A DNA stretch of 41,927 bases from Sphingobacterium lumbrici (lineage in GTDB: Bacteria > Bacteroidota > Bacteroidia > Sphingobacteriales > Sphingobacteriaceae), in contig NZ_SRZY01000006.1 of the NCBI RefSeq assembly GCF_006476045.1, positions 1-41,927 on the forward strand, in the 5' to 3' direction. Shown here in pieces: positions 22,968 to 31,899 of this stretch. A program made the position numbers and the translations under genes. Below the pieces are notes generated by a model. The model searched no databases. It was not told where the DNA came from and saw only the letters and a list, made by a program, of their open reading frames with translations. How positions within the stretch are numbered: the stretch's first letter is position 1; each line of letters begins with the position of its first letter.

Positions 22968-24806
22968 TTAAATAATCCCGTATAAAGAGCCCCCTTTCGT
23001 GCCTAGTCGATCCACTCTTCGTTCAACTACCTCGTCTTTTATCAAGTCAGGTGCGTGATGAGGTTTACGACGCGCATCTATAATTACAGGGCCACGACAA
23101 CCCCAATGCTTATATTTTGTAAAACTATTTACGCCATATATATCGTAAGCCGGATTTGAACGTGTAAAAGTAACCCAAACAAAATTGTTGATATTCTCGG
23201 CTGTATACGCGGCATCGTCGGCCAATACAATCAGTTGAATACCGTTAAAATTTATTTCACGCATGGCATTGCACCAATTGTCCAGGATTATTTCTTCCTG
23301 TTCATACGAACTAAAATCAGCTCCATCGACAACAAGGATACCAGGTAAAGCCATCTTCACTTGATTAAAGGGACGAGGGATATCCAAATCGTTCGGAATT
23401 TCGGTAGCAAGCATCCTTTTTTTGGAACCTGCTGCTGCAAAAACGACCTTAGAGCCCGCATTCAATCCATCCCCGGAATAATCTAACGTGTCTATTGTCG
23501 TATTCGTATGAAAATGGAGATCACGGGACAAATCAATACGTTCTAATATATGGGTAAAAAATCCCGCTACATCATGAATATCCAATGCCGGATTATCTTC
23601 TATTGCTCCTATAAATAAGTATTTAGCTAGACTTAGTTGATTCTTACCTAAAGCCTGACTTGCAATCGTCAAAATTTCTTGCGGCCGATCCACTTTATGA
23701 TACGGCGTATAACTCTCTCTACCTATCGCAAACAGCAGCGGATGCACTCCCGCTGCATCTACAGCATGTACCGCCTGCAGTCCATTAATTTCTTTTGGAA
23801 TGGCCGCTCCCGTTATCTCATGGATCAGATTACCAAAGCTGGTATCTTCTTGAGGAGGTCGCCCTACCACCGTGAAAGACCAAATAGGATCCTTTTTGTG
23901 GTACACGTTGTGCACTTTCATCAACGGAAAAGGATGCGTCAACGAATAGTAACCAATATGGTCTCCAAATGGGCCTTCCGGTTTAGTTTCATTCGGATAT
24001 ACAGTTCCCGTAATGACAAAATCCGCATCCGCAGAAATACAAAACCCTTCTTCATCATAAAAATAGCGGAAACGTCTATTTCCTAGTGCCCCTGCAAATA
24101 TCATTTCGGAGAGTCCTTCTGGGAGGGGCATGACGGCAGACAAGGGATGCGAAGGCGGCCCACCAACAAAAATACTCACTTTCAAAGGCCGTCCCAGTTC
24201 ATTAGCTTTCATTTGATGGATTCCAATCCCCCTGTGCAGTTGATAATGCAAGCCAATCTCCTCATCCTTAATATATTCGTTTCCGGAAATCTGAATACGG
24301 TACATACCTAGATTAGCCTTCATAATACCAGGACTACTTATATCTTCTGTGTACACCTGTGGCATAGTCACAAATGCACCACCATCCATTGGCCAATTGA
24401 CTATCTGGGGTAACTTACTGATCTGGGTTTTACCGTACAAGATCGGAGCATTCGATTTCTTCTTCCATGGTAATGCACCTAATGCAACCGCTGAAGATCC
24501 AATATATTTGAATGGATTTTTTAACACGGCTGTAGGATCCATCTTCACATCGACTAATTTTTTGATGTGATCTAATGTATCACGGAACATAAATTTAGAT
24601 CGATCCAATGTACCGAACAAATTGGAAACAGCAGGAAATTCGGATCCTTTGATATTTTCGAAAAACAAAGCAGGACCTTCTGCATCAAAAACACGCATAT
24701 GAATAGCTGCCATCTCTAAATATGGATCCACCTCTTCCTTGATACGTATTAAATGACCATTTTTCTCTAAATCAGCCACACAGGCTGCCAAACTTGAATA
24801 TCCCAT
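22968..24806 (-). CDS. UbiD-family decarboxylase, probably of menaquinone synthesis
   Basis: A 612-residue UbiD-type decarboxylase, which would use prenylated FMN to remove an aromatic carboxylate. Visible motifs include GMYRIQISGNEY, LHYQLHRGIGIH, VSIFVGGPPSHPL and the conserved ETKPEGPFGDHIGYYS, which carries acidic active-site residues. The length exceeds classical UbiD (about 490) and fits the longer Bacteroidota/actinobacterial proteins annotated as menaquinone biosynthesis decarboxylases. Since Bacteroidota use menaquinone, I favour that role over ubiquinone. No flavin prenyltransferase (UbiX) or other quinone gene is nearby, so the pathway step is not proven by context. Confidence 0.82.
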   Translation of the reverse strand: MGYSSLAACVADLEKNGHLIRIKEEVDPYLEMAAIHMRVFDAEGPALFFENIKGSEFPAVSNLFGTLDRSKFMFRDTLDHIKKLVDVKMDPTAVLKNPFKYIGSSAVALGALPWKKKSNAPILYGKTQISKLPQIVNWPMDGGAFVTMPQVYTEDISSPGIMKANLGMYRIQISGNEYIKDEEIGLHYQLHRGIGIHQMKANELGRPLKVSIFVGGPPSHPLSAVMPLPEGLSEMIFAGALGNRRFRYFYDEEGFCISADADFVITGTVYPNETKPEGPFGDHIGYYSLTHPFPLMKVHNVYHKKDPIWSFTVVGRPPQEDTSFGNLIHEITGAAIPKEINGLQAVHAVDAAGVHPLLFAIGRESYTPYHKVDRPQEILTIASQALGKNQLSLAKYLFIGAIEDNPALDIHDVAGFFTHILERIDLSRDLHFHTNTTIDTLDYSGDGLNAGSKVVFAAAGSKKRMLATEIPNDLDIPRPFNQVKMALPGILVVDGADFSSYEQEEIILDNWCNAMREINFNGIQLIVLADDAAYTAENINNFVWVTFTRSNPAYDIYGVNSFTKYKHWGCRGPVIIDARRKPHHAPDLIKDEVVERRVDRLGTKGGSLYGII

Positions 24807-24881
24807 TTTTTGTGCAGTAGTTGAATCACAAAAATAGCAGAATATTTGGCTTAACTATAACAAATGCGGAGATAATAAGGG

Positions 24882-25742
24882 TTAAATCCCTTCATCGATA
24901 GCCGTATATTCAAAGTCAAACTGCTTTTCCCAAGACGAATTGTCGACAGGTGGAGATTTACTTAATTCCAAGATATAATCGCTATATAAGTCACATTTGA
25001 TCCCATAGAAATATTTATTACATAGCTGAGGGAGCAGTTTATTTGTGAAAGGCAGTATTTTGAATTTTATATCAGGTTTTCTTTTCTCAGCATATTTTTT
25101 AAAGACATCATAAAAATCAACTAGTTTAGGCCCTCCAAACTCCACATATTGGTTGATGAACGACGTACCCCAATCAATATTCTTGATCCATCTAAATACA
25201 TCTTTTAGTAACACAGGATTAAACTTAATTGACGAATGAGGTTTAAATAAAAAAACCACAGGATGTTTTAACATTTCATTCATAAAGCGATCGAAGGTTG
25301 TTCCTATACCAATAGCTATATCTTTCAATAAGATGGTAAATACGACATTTAGCTCTCGAAAAAGTTGTTCCACTTCTTTCAGGTGCTTCCTATCATACAA
25401 CCTTCCTACATAAATAATTCTGTTGCAGGAATTTTTCTGCGAAAGATGGATAAAGTTACGAAGAGATAATAATTCATAATTCTTCGCTATTTTATCATCC
25501 AGATCCGGTATTTGTGTAAAATAAAAAGCCAACATAAGATCATGTAATTGGAAAGAGTCAAAATCTACTCCTTTTCTAATTAAATCCACGGAGCTAATAC
25601 TTGCCGCTATGGGTAGCTCCATGTTCTTCTTAAAAAGAACTTCATCTCGTACTGAACCGTGAATACGATATGTTTCATCTTGCATGTAACTCACGCAGGC
25701 TTTTCCCAAATATGAATGTAACCCACAAACCAAGATATTCAT
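24882..25742 (-). CDS. Divergent NAD(P)-binding Rossmann-fold (atypical SDR-like) protein
   Basis: A 286-residue protein whose start, MNILVCGLHSYLGKACVSYM, resembles the beta-alpha-beta of extended SDRs (usual G-x-x-G-x-x-G) with one glycine missing. RIIYVGRLYD at about 109 occupies the place of beta-4/5. No Y-x-x-x-K catalytic pair is evident. The overall order is that of YbjT/NmrA-like or NAD-dependent epimerase-like proteins, possibly a binding rather than a catalytic protein. The gene lies 75 bp upstream of the UbiD-family gene on the same strand and may lead that operon. Substrate unknown. Confidence 0.6.
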   Translation of the reverse strand: MNILVCGLHSYLGKACVSYMQDETYRIHGSVRDEVLFKKNMELPIAASISSVDLIRKGVDFDSFQLHDLMLAFYFTQIPDLDDKIAKNYELLSLRNFIHLSQKNSCNRIIYVGRLYDRKHLKEVEQLFRELNVVFTILLKDIAIGIGTTFDRFMNEMLKHPVVFLFKPHSSIKFNPVLLKDVFRWIKNIDWGTSFINQYVEFGGPKLVDFYDVFKKYAEKRKPDIKFKILPFTNKLLPQLCNKYFYGIKCDLYSDYILELSKSPPVDNSSWEKQFDFEYTAIDEGI

Positions 25743-25876
25743 AATCCTTTATTTCAATATGCTGAAATTATAACCTTGTTTATTGTGTTTTTGTTTTTCA
25801 CCGAGCCAAATTGCTTTCAAATGTTTATATAGTGTCAATATTGGTTCTTTATATGTAATACATGGCTCAAATGATC

Positions 25877-25884
25877 TATATTTG
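25877..25884 (+). promoter_or_regulatory. Candidate minus-7 box TATATTTG
   Basis: A full TAnnTTTG match 34 nt upstream of ATG 25919. It lies downstream of another in-frame ATG at 25862, so if used it fixes the translation start at 25919. No clear minus-33 box is seen. Confidence 0.4.
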
Positions 25885-25918
25885 TTGTATTTCAAGCAAT
25901 TTAAATAGTAAATCAGGC

Positions 25919-27091
25919 ATGAGCAAACGGGTTATCTTAGTATGGTTTAGAAACGATCTTCGCACACACGATAACGAAGTTTTACATGCCGCAATCGAGA
26001 AGGCGGATTTTGTAATTCCTGTTTACATCTTTGATCCACGATATTATCAAATAAACAAGTCCGGATATACCAACACAGGTAAACTCAGATCATTATATAT
26101 CTTAAATACCGTCCGTTCCCTGAAAGAAAAACTTCAATCCCTGGGAGGCGATTTAATGACATTCGAAGGTTTACCTGAAGAAATTATTCCTCATCTTGTA
26201 CAAAAATATGATGTCAATGAGGTATACCATCATCGTGAAATCGCGCGAACTGAAACTTCCATTTCGGAAAGAGTTGAAGAAGCGTTGTGGAAAATACAAT
26301 GTAATTTAAAACATTTTATAGGACACACCTTATACCACAAAGAGGATCTCCCTTTTCCTATAAAAGACATTCCGAACAGTTTTAATATATTCAAGAAAAA
26401 AATAGAACGCGAAAGTAGTGTTAGAAGCCCTTTGTCAGAAATTGCTTCGATTACCATTCCTCCTCATTTAGAGAAAACCGAACTCTCTGAATATGGGGAG
26501 ACCGAGCATTACAGTTATGGAGAAAAAGCGGCAATCAATCAATTAAATATGATCTTCAGTCAACCGTTGGGGAATGAAGATTTGTATATAAGACTTTCGC
26601 CATTTCTTGCTATTGGATCGTTATCTCCTGTATATACTTATCATTATATTAACGAGCGTATCACCACGTCTAATAAAAAACAAGTAGCTAAGATAACAGA
26701 GCGTCTATTGTGGCGGGATTATTATCGGTTTATGCTTAAAAAATATCCGAACAAATACTTTTTAAGTCAATCCACTGCAGATCCGGATACTATAAAAATA
26801 GAAAACTGGAGAACAGGCAATACCGAAAATCCAACCATCAACATGTACATGCAGGAATTGAATAATACAGGCATCATCTCTTATATACAAAGAGAAGCTC
26901 TTGCTTTGTTTTTTACCTATGAATACCAACAGCCTTGGCTACAGGGTGCGGTCTGGTTTGAAGAAAAACTGATCGATTATGCTCCCGCAACGAACTACGG
27001 ATTCTGGGCACATATTGCCGGCGAAGGCACCAGTGAAAAAGACAACAAGTCAAGTAAAGAATGGGAAAAGGAAAAAGCCAATTTATTTTAG
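25919..27091 (+). CDS. Cryptochrome/photolyase family protein, DASH type
   Basis: A 390-residue flavoprotein starting MSKRVILVWFRNDLRTHDNE. The N-terminal photolyase alpha/beta domain contains VYIFDPRYY and TGKLRSLYIL. The C-terminal FAD domain contains SPFLAIGSLSP, LLWRDYYRFML, TGNTENPTINMYMQELNNTG, WFEEKLIDYAPATNYGFW and AGEGTSEKDN. TGx-NPxx-x-x-M-x-EL and DYxxxxNYG-W with AGxG are the DASH-clade FAD contacts. Such proteins repair UV dimers, mainly in single-stranded DNA, or act as light sensors. The start at 25919 is preferred over 25862 because homology begins there and a minus-7 box lies between. It is transcribed divergently from the Rossmann-fold gene. No neighbour suggests a light-signalling role. 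Confidence 0.85.
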   Translation: MSKRVILVWFRNDLRTHDNEVLHAAIEKADFVIPVYIFDPRYYQINKSGYTNTGKLRSLYILNTVRSLKEKLQSLGGDLMTFEGLPEEIIPHLVQKYDVNEVYHHREIARTETSISERVEEALWKIQCNLKHFIGHTLYHKEDLPFPIKDIPNSFNIFKKKIERESSVRSPLSEIASITIPPHLEKTELSEYGETEHYSYGEKAAINQLNMIFSQPLGNEDLYIRLSPFLAIGSLSPVYTYHYINERITTSNKKQVAKITERLLWRDYYRFMLKKYPNKYFLSQSTADPDTIKIENWRTGNTENPTINMYMQELNNTGIISYIQREALALFFTYEYQQPWLQGAVWFEEKLIDYAPATNYGFWAHIAGEGTSEKDNKSSKEWEKEKANLF

Positions 27092-27234
27092 TTTTGTACC
27101 GAAAAAGTAAAAGTTTAAGGTAAAAATAAAATGAGATTTTGAGAACCTGAAATAAGCCGGAAATATTGATTTATAATGACATTTCGGGCATACAAAATAT
27201 TAAATTTCACTAGCCAAAACTGCTTTATTATTTA

Positions 27235-27242
27235 TAACTTTG
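27235..27242 (+). promoter_or_regulatory. Candidate minus-7 box TAACTTTG for sucA
   Basis: A full TAnnTTTG match 27 nt upstream of the sucA ATG, in the 178-bp gap after the photolyase gene. The minus-33 region is T-rich but has no perfect TTTG. Confidence 0.5.
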
Positions 27243-27269
27243 GCAAATTCTATAGATTACAACAAATAA

Positions 27270-30008
27270 ATGGATAAATTGACATATTTGAGTAACGCTG
27301 ACTCAAGTTACATTGACGGGTTATATCAAACGTACAAAGCTGATCCAAATTCGGTAGACTTTGGTTGGCAAAAGTTCTTTGAAGGTTTTGATTTTGGTCA
27401 AAAAGCCGGGAGCAGTTCCGTGGATGTAGAAAATGTGCCGGAACATGCTTTAAAAGAAATCGATGTATTGAATATGATTCACGGATACAGAGATCGTGGT
27501 CATTTATTCACAGATACCAATCCCGTTCGTGAACGACGCAAATACTACCCCGGAAAGGAATTGGAAACTTTCGGCCTTTCTGAAGCTGATATGGATACCG
27601 TCTTTAATGCAGGGGTTGAAATCGGCTTGGGCCCGGCAAAACTACGTGATATCCGTCAATTAATCGAAGATACTTATTGCCGCTCAATCGGGGCTGAATT
27701 TAAGTATATCCGTAACCCTGAAAAAATCAAATGGTTGCAGGATAGAATGGAGGCCGACCGCAATCAACCCAATTATACAAAGGAGCAAAAAAGCAGAATC
27801 CTACAAAAAATAAACAGAGCAGTTGTATTTGAAAGTTTTCTGGGTACTAAATTTTTAGGGCAGAAAAGATTCTCTTTAGAAGGAGCTGAAAGCTTAATCG
27901 CAGCACTTGATTCCGTTATTGAACAAGGTGCAAATCTAGGGATTCAAGAGTTCATGATCGGTATGGCGCATCGTGGTCGTCTGAATGTATTGGCCAATAT
28001 CATGGGCAAACCTTACAAAACGATATTCTCTGAATTTGAAGGTAAAATGTATGCGGAAGAAGATCCTGAATTACAATTCGGTGGTGATGTTAAGTATCAT
28101 CTGGGATATTCGTCAGATATCAAAACAGATTCGGGCAAAGCGATCCACTTAAGTCTTGCTCCAAACCCATCCCATTTAGAAACTGTAGACCCTATCGTCG
28201 AAGGTATGGTTCGTTCTAAAATCGACACGAAATATGACGGAGATTCTTCCAAGATCGCTCCAATCTTAATTCATGGTGACGCTGCTATTGCTGGTCAAGG
28301 CGTGGTATACGAAGTGACTCAAATGTCGAAATTGGAAGGTTACCGCGCAGGAGGTACTATCCATATTGTCATCAACAATCAAGTAGGTTTCACGACGAAC
28401 TATAAAGATGCTCGTTCAGGTACGTACTGTACAGATGTTGCAAAAATCACTTCTTCACCAGTGTTCCATGTAAACGGCGATGATGCAGAAGCGGTTGTGT
28501 ACGCGATTAATCTCGCGGTAGAGTACCGCCAAAAGTACAAAACTGACGTTTTCATCGATTTATTGTGTTACCGTCGTTATGGCCACAATGAAGCGGATGA
28601 ACCCAAGTTTACACAACCCCTGTTGTACAAAGCTATCGAGAAACATGCCAATCCGAAGGAAGTATATGCTAAAAAATTAATCGATGAAGGTACAATTGAC
28701 GTTGCTTATGCAAAAGAAGTAGAAAAAGAATTCAAAGATTATCTTCAAATACAACTGGATGCGGCTAAGAAAGTCACTAATCTTGAAGAAGAAGTGCCGA
28801 TGTTTGGGGGTGCCTGGAAAGGACTATATCCTGCTAAGAAAGCTGATATTTGGAAGACGACCGATACCGCGGTTTCATCTGAAACGTTCCTGGATTTAGC
28901 AAAACAAATTACCGCTCTTCCTAAAGACAAAAAGTTCTTCCGTAAGATCTCCAAATTGTTTGAAGATCGCGCTGCTATGATCGAAAAAGATTCATACGAC
29001 TGGGCAATGGGCGAATTGATGGCTTATGCAACTTTATTGAATGAAGGTAAACGTGTGCGTATCTCCGGACAGGATGTACAACGTGGGACGTTTTCACATC
29101 GTCATGCTGTATTGACGCTTGAAGATTCAGAAGAGAAATATGTACCATTGGCTCAAGTAAACGGTGGAGACAAATTCAACATTTACAACTCTTTACTATC
29201 AGAATACGCGGTACTCGGATTTGAATACGGATACGCATCGGCTAACCCACAATCTTTAACCATCTGGGAAGCACAGTTTGGAGATTTTTACAATGGTGCT
29301 CAGATCATCATCGATCAATACTTAAGTAGTGCTGAGACGAAATGGAAGCGTTCAAACGGTTTGGTAATGATGCTTCCACATGGTATGGAAGGGCAAGGAC
29401 CGGAACACTCCTCAGCACGTATCGAGCGTTTCTTGGAATTATGTGCTAATGACAACATGGTGTTGGCCAATTGCACTACTCCGGCTAACTATTTTCATTT
29501 ATTAAGACGCCAATTGGTACGCGATTTTCGTAAACCATTGATTGTATTCACACCAAAAAGCTTATTACGCCATCCAAAAGTTGTTTCGTCTCTTGCTGAT
29601 TTCACAAAAATGACCTTCCAGGAAGTAATTGATGACAGCAATGTAGAAGCAGCTTCTGTAAAACGCGTATTATTCTGTTCTGGAAAAATCTATTACGATT
29701 TACTTGAAAAACAACAGAATGAAAAGCGTACAGATGTAGCTGTTATTCGTATTGAACAATTATTCCCGACACCTGTCAAAGAATTGGAAGCCATTCGCAA
29801 AAAATATAGCAAGGCAAAAGAATTTATCTGGGTACAGGAAGAAAACGAGAATATGGGAGCCTGGCCTTACTACTGTCGTAAATTACGAAAAACAAACATC
29901 GAGTTTACGGATGTCATTGCACGTACCGAAAGTGGTAGCACGGCAACGGGATATATGAAAAAACACGTGATGCAACAAGATGCAATAATTAATAAATCAT
30001 TCGAATAA
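27270..30008 (+). CDS. sucA: 2-oxoglutarate dehydrogenase E1 component
   Basis: Thiamine-diphosphate-dependent E1 subunit of the 2-oxoglutarate dehydrogenase complex in the TCA cycle. The 912 residues match the family length. Seen in order: the N-terminal SYIDGLYQTYKADPNSVDFGW segment that contacts E2; the active-site GMAHRGRLNVL; PNPSHLE; HGDAAIAGQG with VINNQVGFTT; the ThDP site ending CYRRYGHNEADEP; and the transketolase-like C-terminal half with FSHRHAVL, EAQFGDF, LPHGMEGQGPEHSSAR and VWVQEENENMG. sucB follows after 197 bp and appears to have its own promoter region. E3 (lpd) is not in the window. Confidence 0.96.
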   Translation: MDKLTYLSNADSSYIDGLYQTYKADPNSVDFGWQKFFEGFDFGQKAGSSSVDVENVPEHALKEIDVLNMIHGYRDRGHLFTDTNPVRERRKYYPGKELETFGLSEADMDTVFNAGVEIGLGPAKLRDIRQLIEDTYCRSIGAEFKYIRNPEKIKWLQDRMEADRNQPNYTKEQKSRILQKINRAVVFESFLGTKFLGQKRFSLEGAESLIAALDSVIEQGANLGIQEFMIGMAHRGRLNVLANIMGKPYKTIFSEFEGKMYAEEDPELQFGGDVKYHLGYSSDIKTDSGKAIHLSLAPNPSHLETVDPIVEGMVRSKIDTKYDGDSSKIAPILIHGDAAIAGQGVVYEVTQMSKLEGYRAGGTIHIVINNQVGFTTNYKDARSGTYCTDVAKITSSPVFHVNGDDAEAVVYAINLAVEYRQKYKTDVFIDLLCYRRYGHNEADEPKFTQPLLYKAIEKHANPKEVYAKKLIDEGTIDVAYAKEVEKEFKDYLQIQLDAAKKVTNLEEEVPMFGGAWKGLYPAKKADIWKTTDTAVSSETFLDLAKQITALPKDKKFFRKISKLFEDRAAMIEKDSYDWAMGELMAYATLLNEGKRVRISGQDVQRGTFSHRHAVLTLEDSEEKYVPLAQVNGGDKFNIYNSLLSEYAVLGFEYGYASANPQSLTIWEAQFGDFYNGAQIIIDQYLSSAETKWKRSNGLVMMLPHGMEGQGPEHSSARIERFLELCANDNMVLANCTTPANYFHLLRRQLVRDFRKPLIVFTPKSLLRHPKVVSSLADFTKMTFQEVIDDSNVEAASVKRVLFCSGKIYYDLLEKQQNEKRTDVAVIRIEQLFPTPVKELEAIRKKYSKAKEFIWVQEENENMGAWPYYCRKLRKTNIEFTDVIARTESGSTATGYMKKHVMQQDAIINKSFE

Positions 30009-30107
30009 ACAATATAATTAAACCCTAACATCGTATATTTCTTAGGTAAATACGTTCTTAAAACAGAGTAGAACAGGACCATCAGGGTCACCGAAGATAA
30101 ACGGATA

Positions 30108-30156
30108 GATTTGCATTTATATTCAAAACAATTATAATTGCATATAAAAGCAAATT
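30108..30156. promoter_or_regulatory. Palindromic element in the sucA-sucB gap, shared with valS
   Basis: GATTTGCATTTATAT (30108-30122) and ATATAAAAGCAAATT (30142-30156) are inverted repeats with 13 of 15 matches. The stretch 30131-30156 (ATTATAATTG, then ATATAAA, then GCAAATT) recurs at 37996-38021 upstream of valS with 24 of 26 matches. A TAAGTTTA box (30161-30168) follows four bases later, 37 nt before the sucB ATG. It could be an operator for both genes or a small dispersed repeat. Confidence 0.55.
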
Positions 30157-30205
30157 TATCTAAGTTTAAAATATATATAGAAGTTGGTTTTACAGAAATA
30201 GATAT

Positions 30206-31441
30206 ATGAGCTTAGAAATCAAAGTACCTACGGTTGGTGAATCGATCACCGAAGTGACATTATCACAATGGCTAAAGCAAGATGGCGACTACGTCGAGAT
30301 GGACGAAAATATCGCTGAATTGGAATCAGACAAAGCTACATTTGAATTACCTGCTGAAAAAGCCGGTATATTAAAAATCATTGCTCAAGAAGGTGATACT
30401 TTAGAAATTGGTGCAGTGGTATGTACGATTGAGGATGGTGAAGCTCCAGCTGCCGGTGGTGAAAAACCTGCTGCCGAAGCTCCGGCAAAACAAGAATCAA
30501 GTGCTCCGGCACAGGAAGCTTCTGAAAACCCGGACTCTTATGCTGCCGGAACAGCTTCTCCTGCTGCAGCTAAAATATTAAGGGAAAAAGGCATCGACGC
30601 GTCTACCGTCAAAGGAACAGGCAAAGATGGCCGTATTACAAAAGAAGATGCTGAAAAAGCACAGTCTGCTCCTGCAGCTCCAAAAACAGCATCTAAACCT
30701 GCTGCGAGTGCGGCAATAGCAGCTCCTGTAGTAGCTGGTACACGTAACGAACGTCGTGAAAAAATGACTTCATTACGTAAGACTATTGCAAAACGCTTGG
30801 TATCTGTTAAAAATGAAACGGCTATGTTAACTACGTTTAACGAAGTAAACATGCAGCCGATCATGGATCTAAGATCGAAGTATAAAGATATTTTCAAGGA
30901 AAAACACGGTGTAGGTCTTGGTTTTATGTCATTCTTTACAAAAGCGGTGACTACAGCCTTAAAAGAATGGCCTGCGGTAAATGCACGTATCGAAGAAAAT
31001 GAATTGGTATATTCTGATTTTGCGGATATTTCAATTGCAGTTTCAGCTCCTAAAGGGTTAGTCGTTCCGGTAATCCGTAATGCCGATTCATTGTCACTGT
31101 ATGGTATCGAAAAAGAAATCATCAATTTGGCGACCAAAGCTCGTGATAACAAGTTAACTATCGAGGAAATGACAGGCGGAACATTTACCATCACGAATGG
31201 AGGTGTATTTGGATCTATGCTGTCTACGCCTATTATCAACGCGCCTCAATCGGCAATCTTGGGTATGCACAACATTATCCAACGCCCTATCGCTGAAAAT
31301 GGTCAGGTAGTGATTCGTCCGATGATGTACATTGCATTGTCTTACGACCACCGCATCATTGATGGCCGCGAGTCGGTAAGCTTCCTGGTACGCGTAAAAC
31401 AGCTATTAGAAGATCCAGCAAGATTATTATTGGAAGTATAA
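30206..31441 (+). CDS. sucB: 2-oxoglutarate dehydrogenase E2 (dihydrolipoyl succinyltransferase)
   Basis: E2 core subunit that transfers the succinyl group to CoA. The 411 residues comprise a lipoyl domain with the lipoylated K43 in ESDKATFEL, an Ala/Pro/Glu-rich linker (about 84-115), an E3/E1-binding domain ([22 protein letters not shown]), a second Ala/Pro linker, and the acyltransferase domain starting [15 protein letters not shown], with the catalytic His-Asp in [13 protein letters not shown] near the C-terminus. One lipoyl domain, as is usual for SucB. It is in tandem with sucA and closed by a strong terminator at 31463. Confidence 0.96.
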   Translation: MSLEIKVPTVGESITEVTLSQWLKQDGDYVEMDENIAELESDKATFELPAEKAGILKIIAQEGDTLEIGAVVCTIEDGEAPAAGGEKPAAEAPAKQESSAPAQEASENPDSYAAGTASPAAAKILREKGIDASTVKGTGKDGRITKEDAEKAQSAPAAPKTASKPAASAAIAAPVVAGTRNERREKMTSLRKTIAKRLVSVKNETAMLTTFNEVNMQPIMDLRSKYKDIFKEKHGVGLGFMSFFTKAVTTALKEWPAVNARIEENELVYSDFADISIAVSAPKGLVVPVIRNADSLSLYGIEKEIINLATKARDNKLTIEEMTGGTFTITNGGVFGSMLSTPIINAPQSAILGMHNIIQRPIAENGQVVIRPMMYIALSYDHRIIDGRESVSFLVRVKQLLEDPARLLLEV

Positions 31442-31454
31442 TTAAGAATTTACA

Positions 31455-31462
31455 TATCTTTG
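31455..31462 (+). promoter_or_regulatory. Candidate minus-7 box TATCTTTG for gtrA-like operon
   Basis: A full TAnnTTTG match between the sucB stop and the terminator stem. Initiation a few bases downstream would fall inside the left arm of the hairpin, so the transcript for 31498 onward would lack the full terminator structure. Confidence 0.4.
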
Positions 31463-31491
31463 AGGCTACCTACGATTAGGTAGCCTTTTTT
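31463..31491 (+). terminator. Rho-independent terminator of sucB
   Basis: AGGCTACCTA (31463-31472) pairs perfectly with TAGGTAGCCT (31477-31486) around a CGAT loop, followed by a T run. The next gene begins only 7 bp later. Confidence 0.88.
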
Positions 31492-31497
31492 ATCTTT

Positions 31498-31899
31498 ATG
31501 CAAATAGATCAACAGCTCATCATCAAATTTCTGATGTTCTCCATCGTCGGAGCATCAGGTGTAATTGTTGATTTTTCCATTACATGGTTATGCAAGGAGA
31601 GGGCAAAAATCCACAAGTATGTGGCGAATTCCCTTGGTTTTATTACGGCGACCGTCAGCAACTACCTGTTAAATAGATATTGGACCTTCTATACAGAAAA
31701 TGCACAGGCGAAATTTGTTGAATTTTCTAAGTTCTTCTTCATTGCCGTAGTCGGACTAGCCATCAATAATGCGATATTGTACTTTTTTCATGAAAAATTG
31801 AAATGGAATTTCTACGTATCCAAGTTAGTTGCTATTGGTATCGTATCCATTTGGAATTTCTCTTTTAATTATCTTTATACTTTTACGACTGTATCGTAA
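31498..31899 (+). CDS. GtrA-like membrane protein
   Basis: A 133-residue protein with four predicted helices and the GtrA-like pattern: IIKFLMFSIVGASGVIVDFSITWL at the N-terminus, ANSLGFITATVSNYLLNRYWTF in the middle and SIWNFSFNYLYTF at the end. GtrA-like proteins are proposed to flip or present polyprenyl-phosphate-linked sugars for membrane glycosyltransferases. The stop codon overlaps the start of the glycosyltransferase gene by one base (TAATG), a typical coupled pair. No GtrB-type polyprenyl-phosphate glucosyltransferase is adjacent. It starts just after a terminator and may have its own promoter at 31455. Confidence 0.88.
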   Translation: MQIDQQLIIKFLMFSIVGASGVIVDFSITWLCKERAKIHKYVANSLGFITATVSNYLLNRYWTFYTENAQAKFVEFSKFFFIAVVGLAINNAILYFFHEKLKWNFYVSKLVAIGIVSIWNFSFNYLYTFTTVS

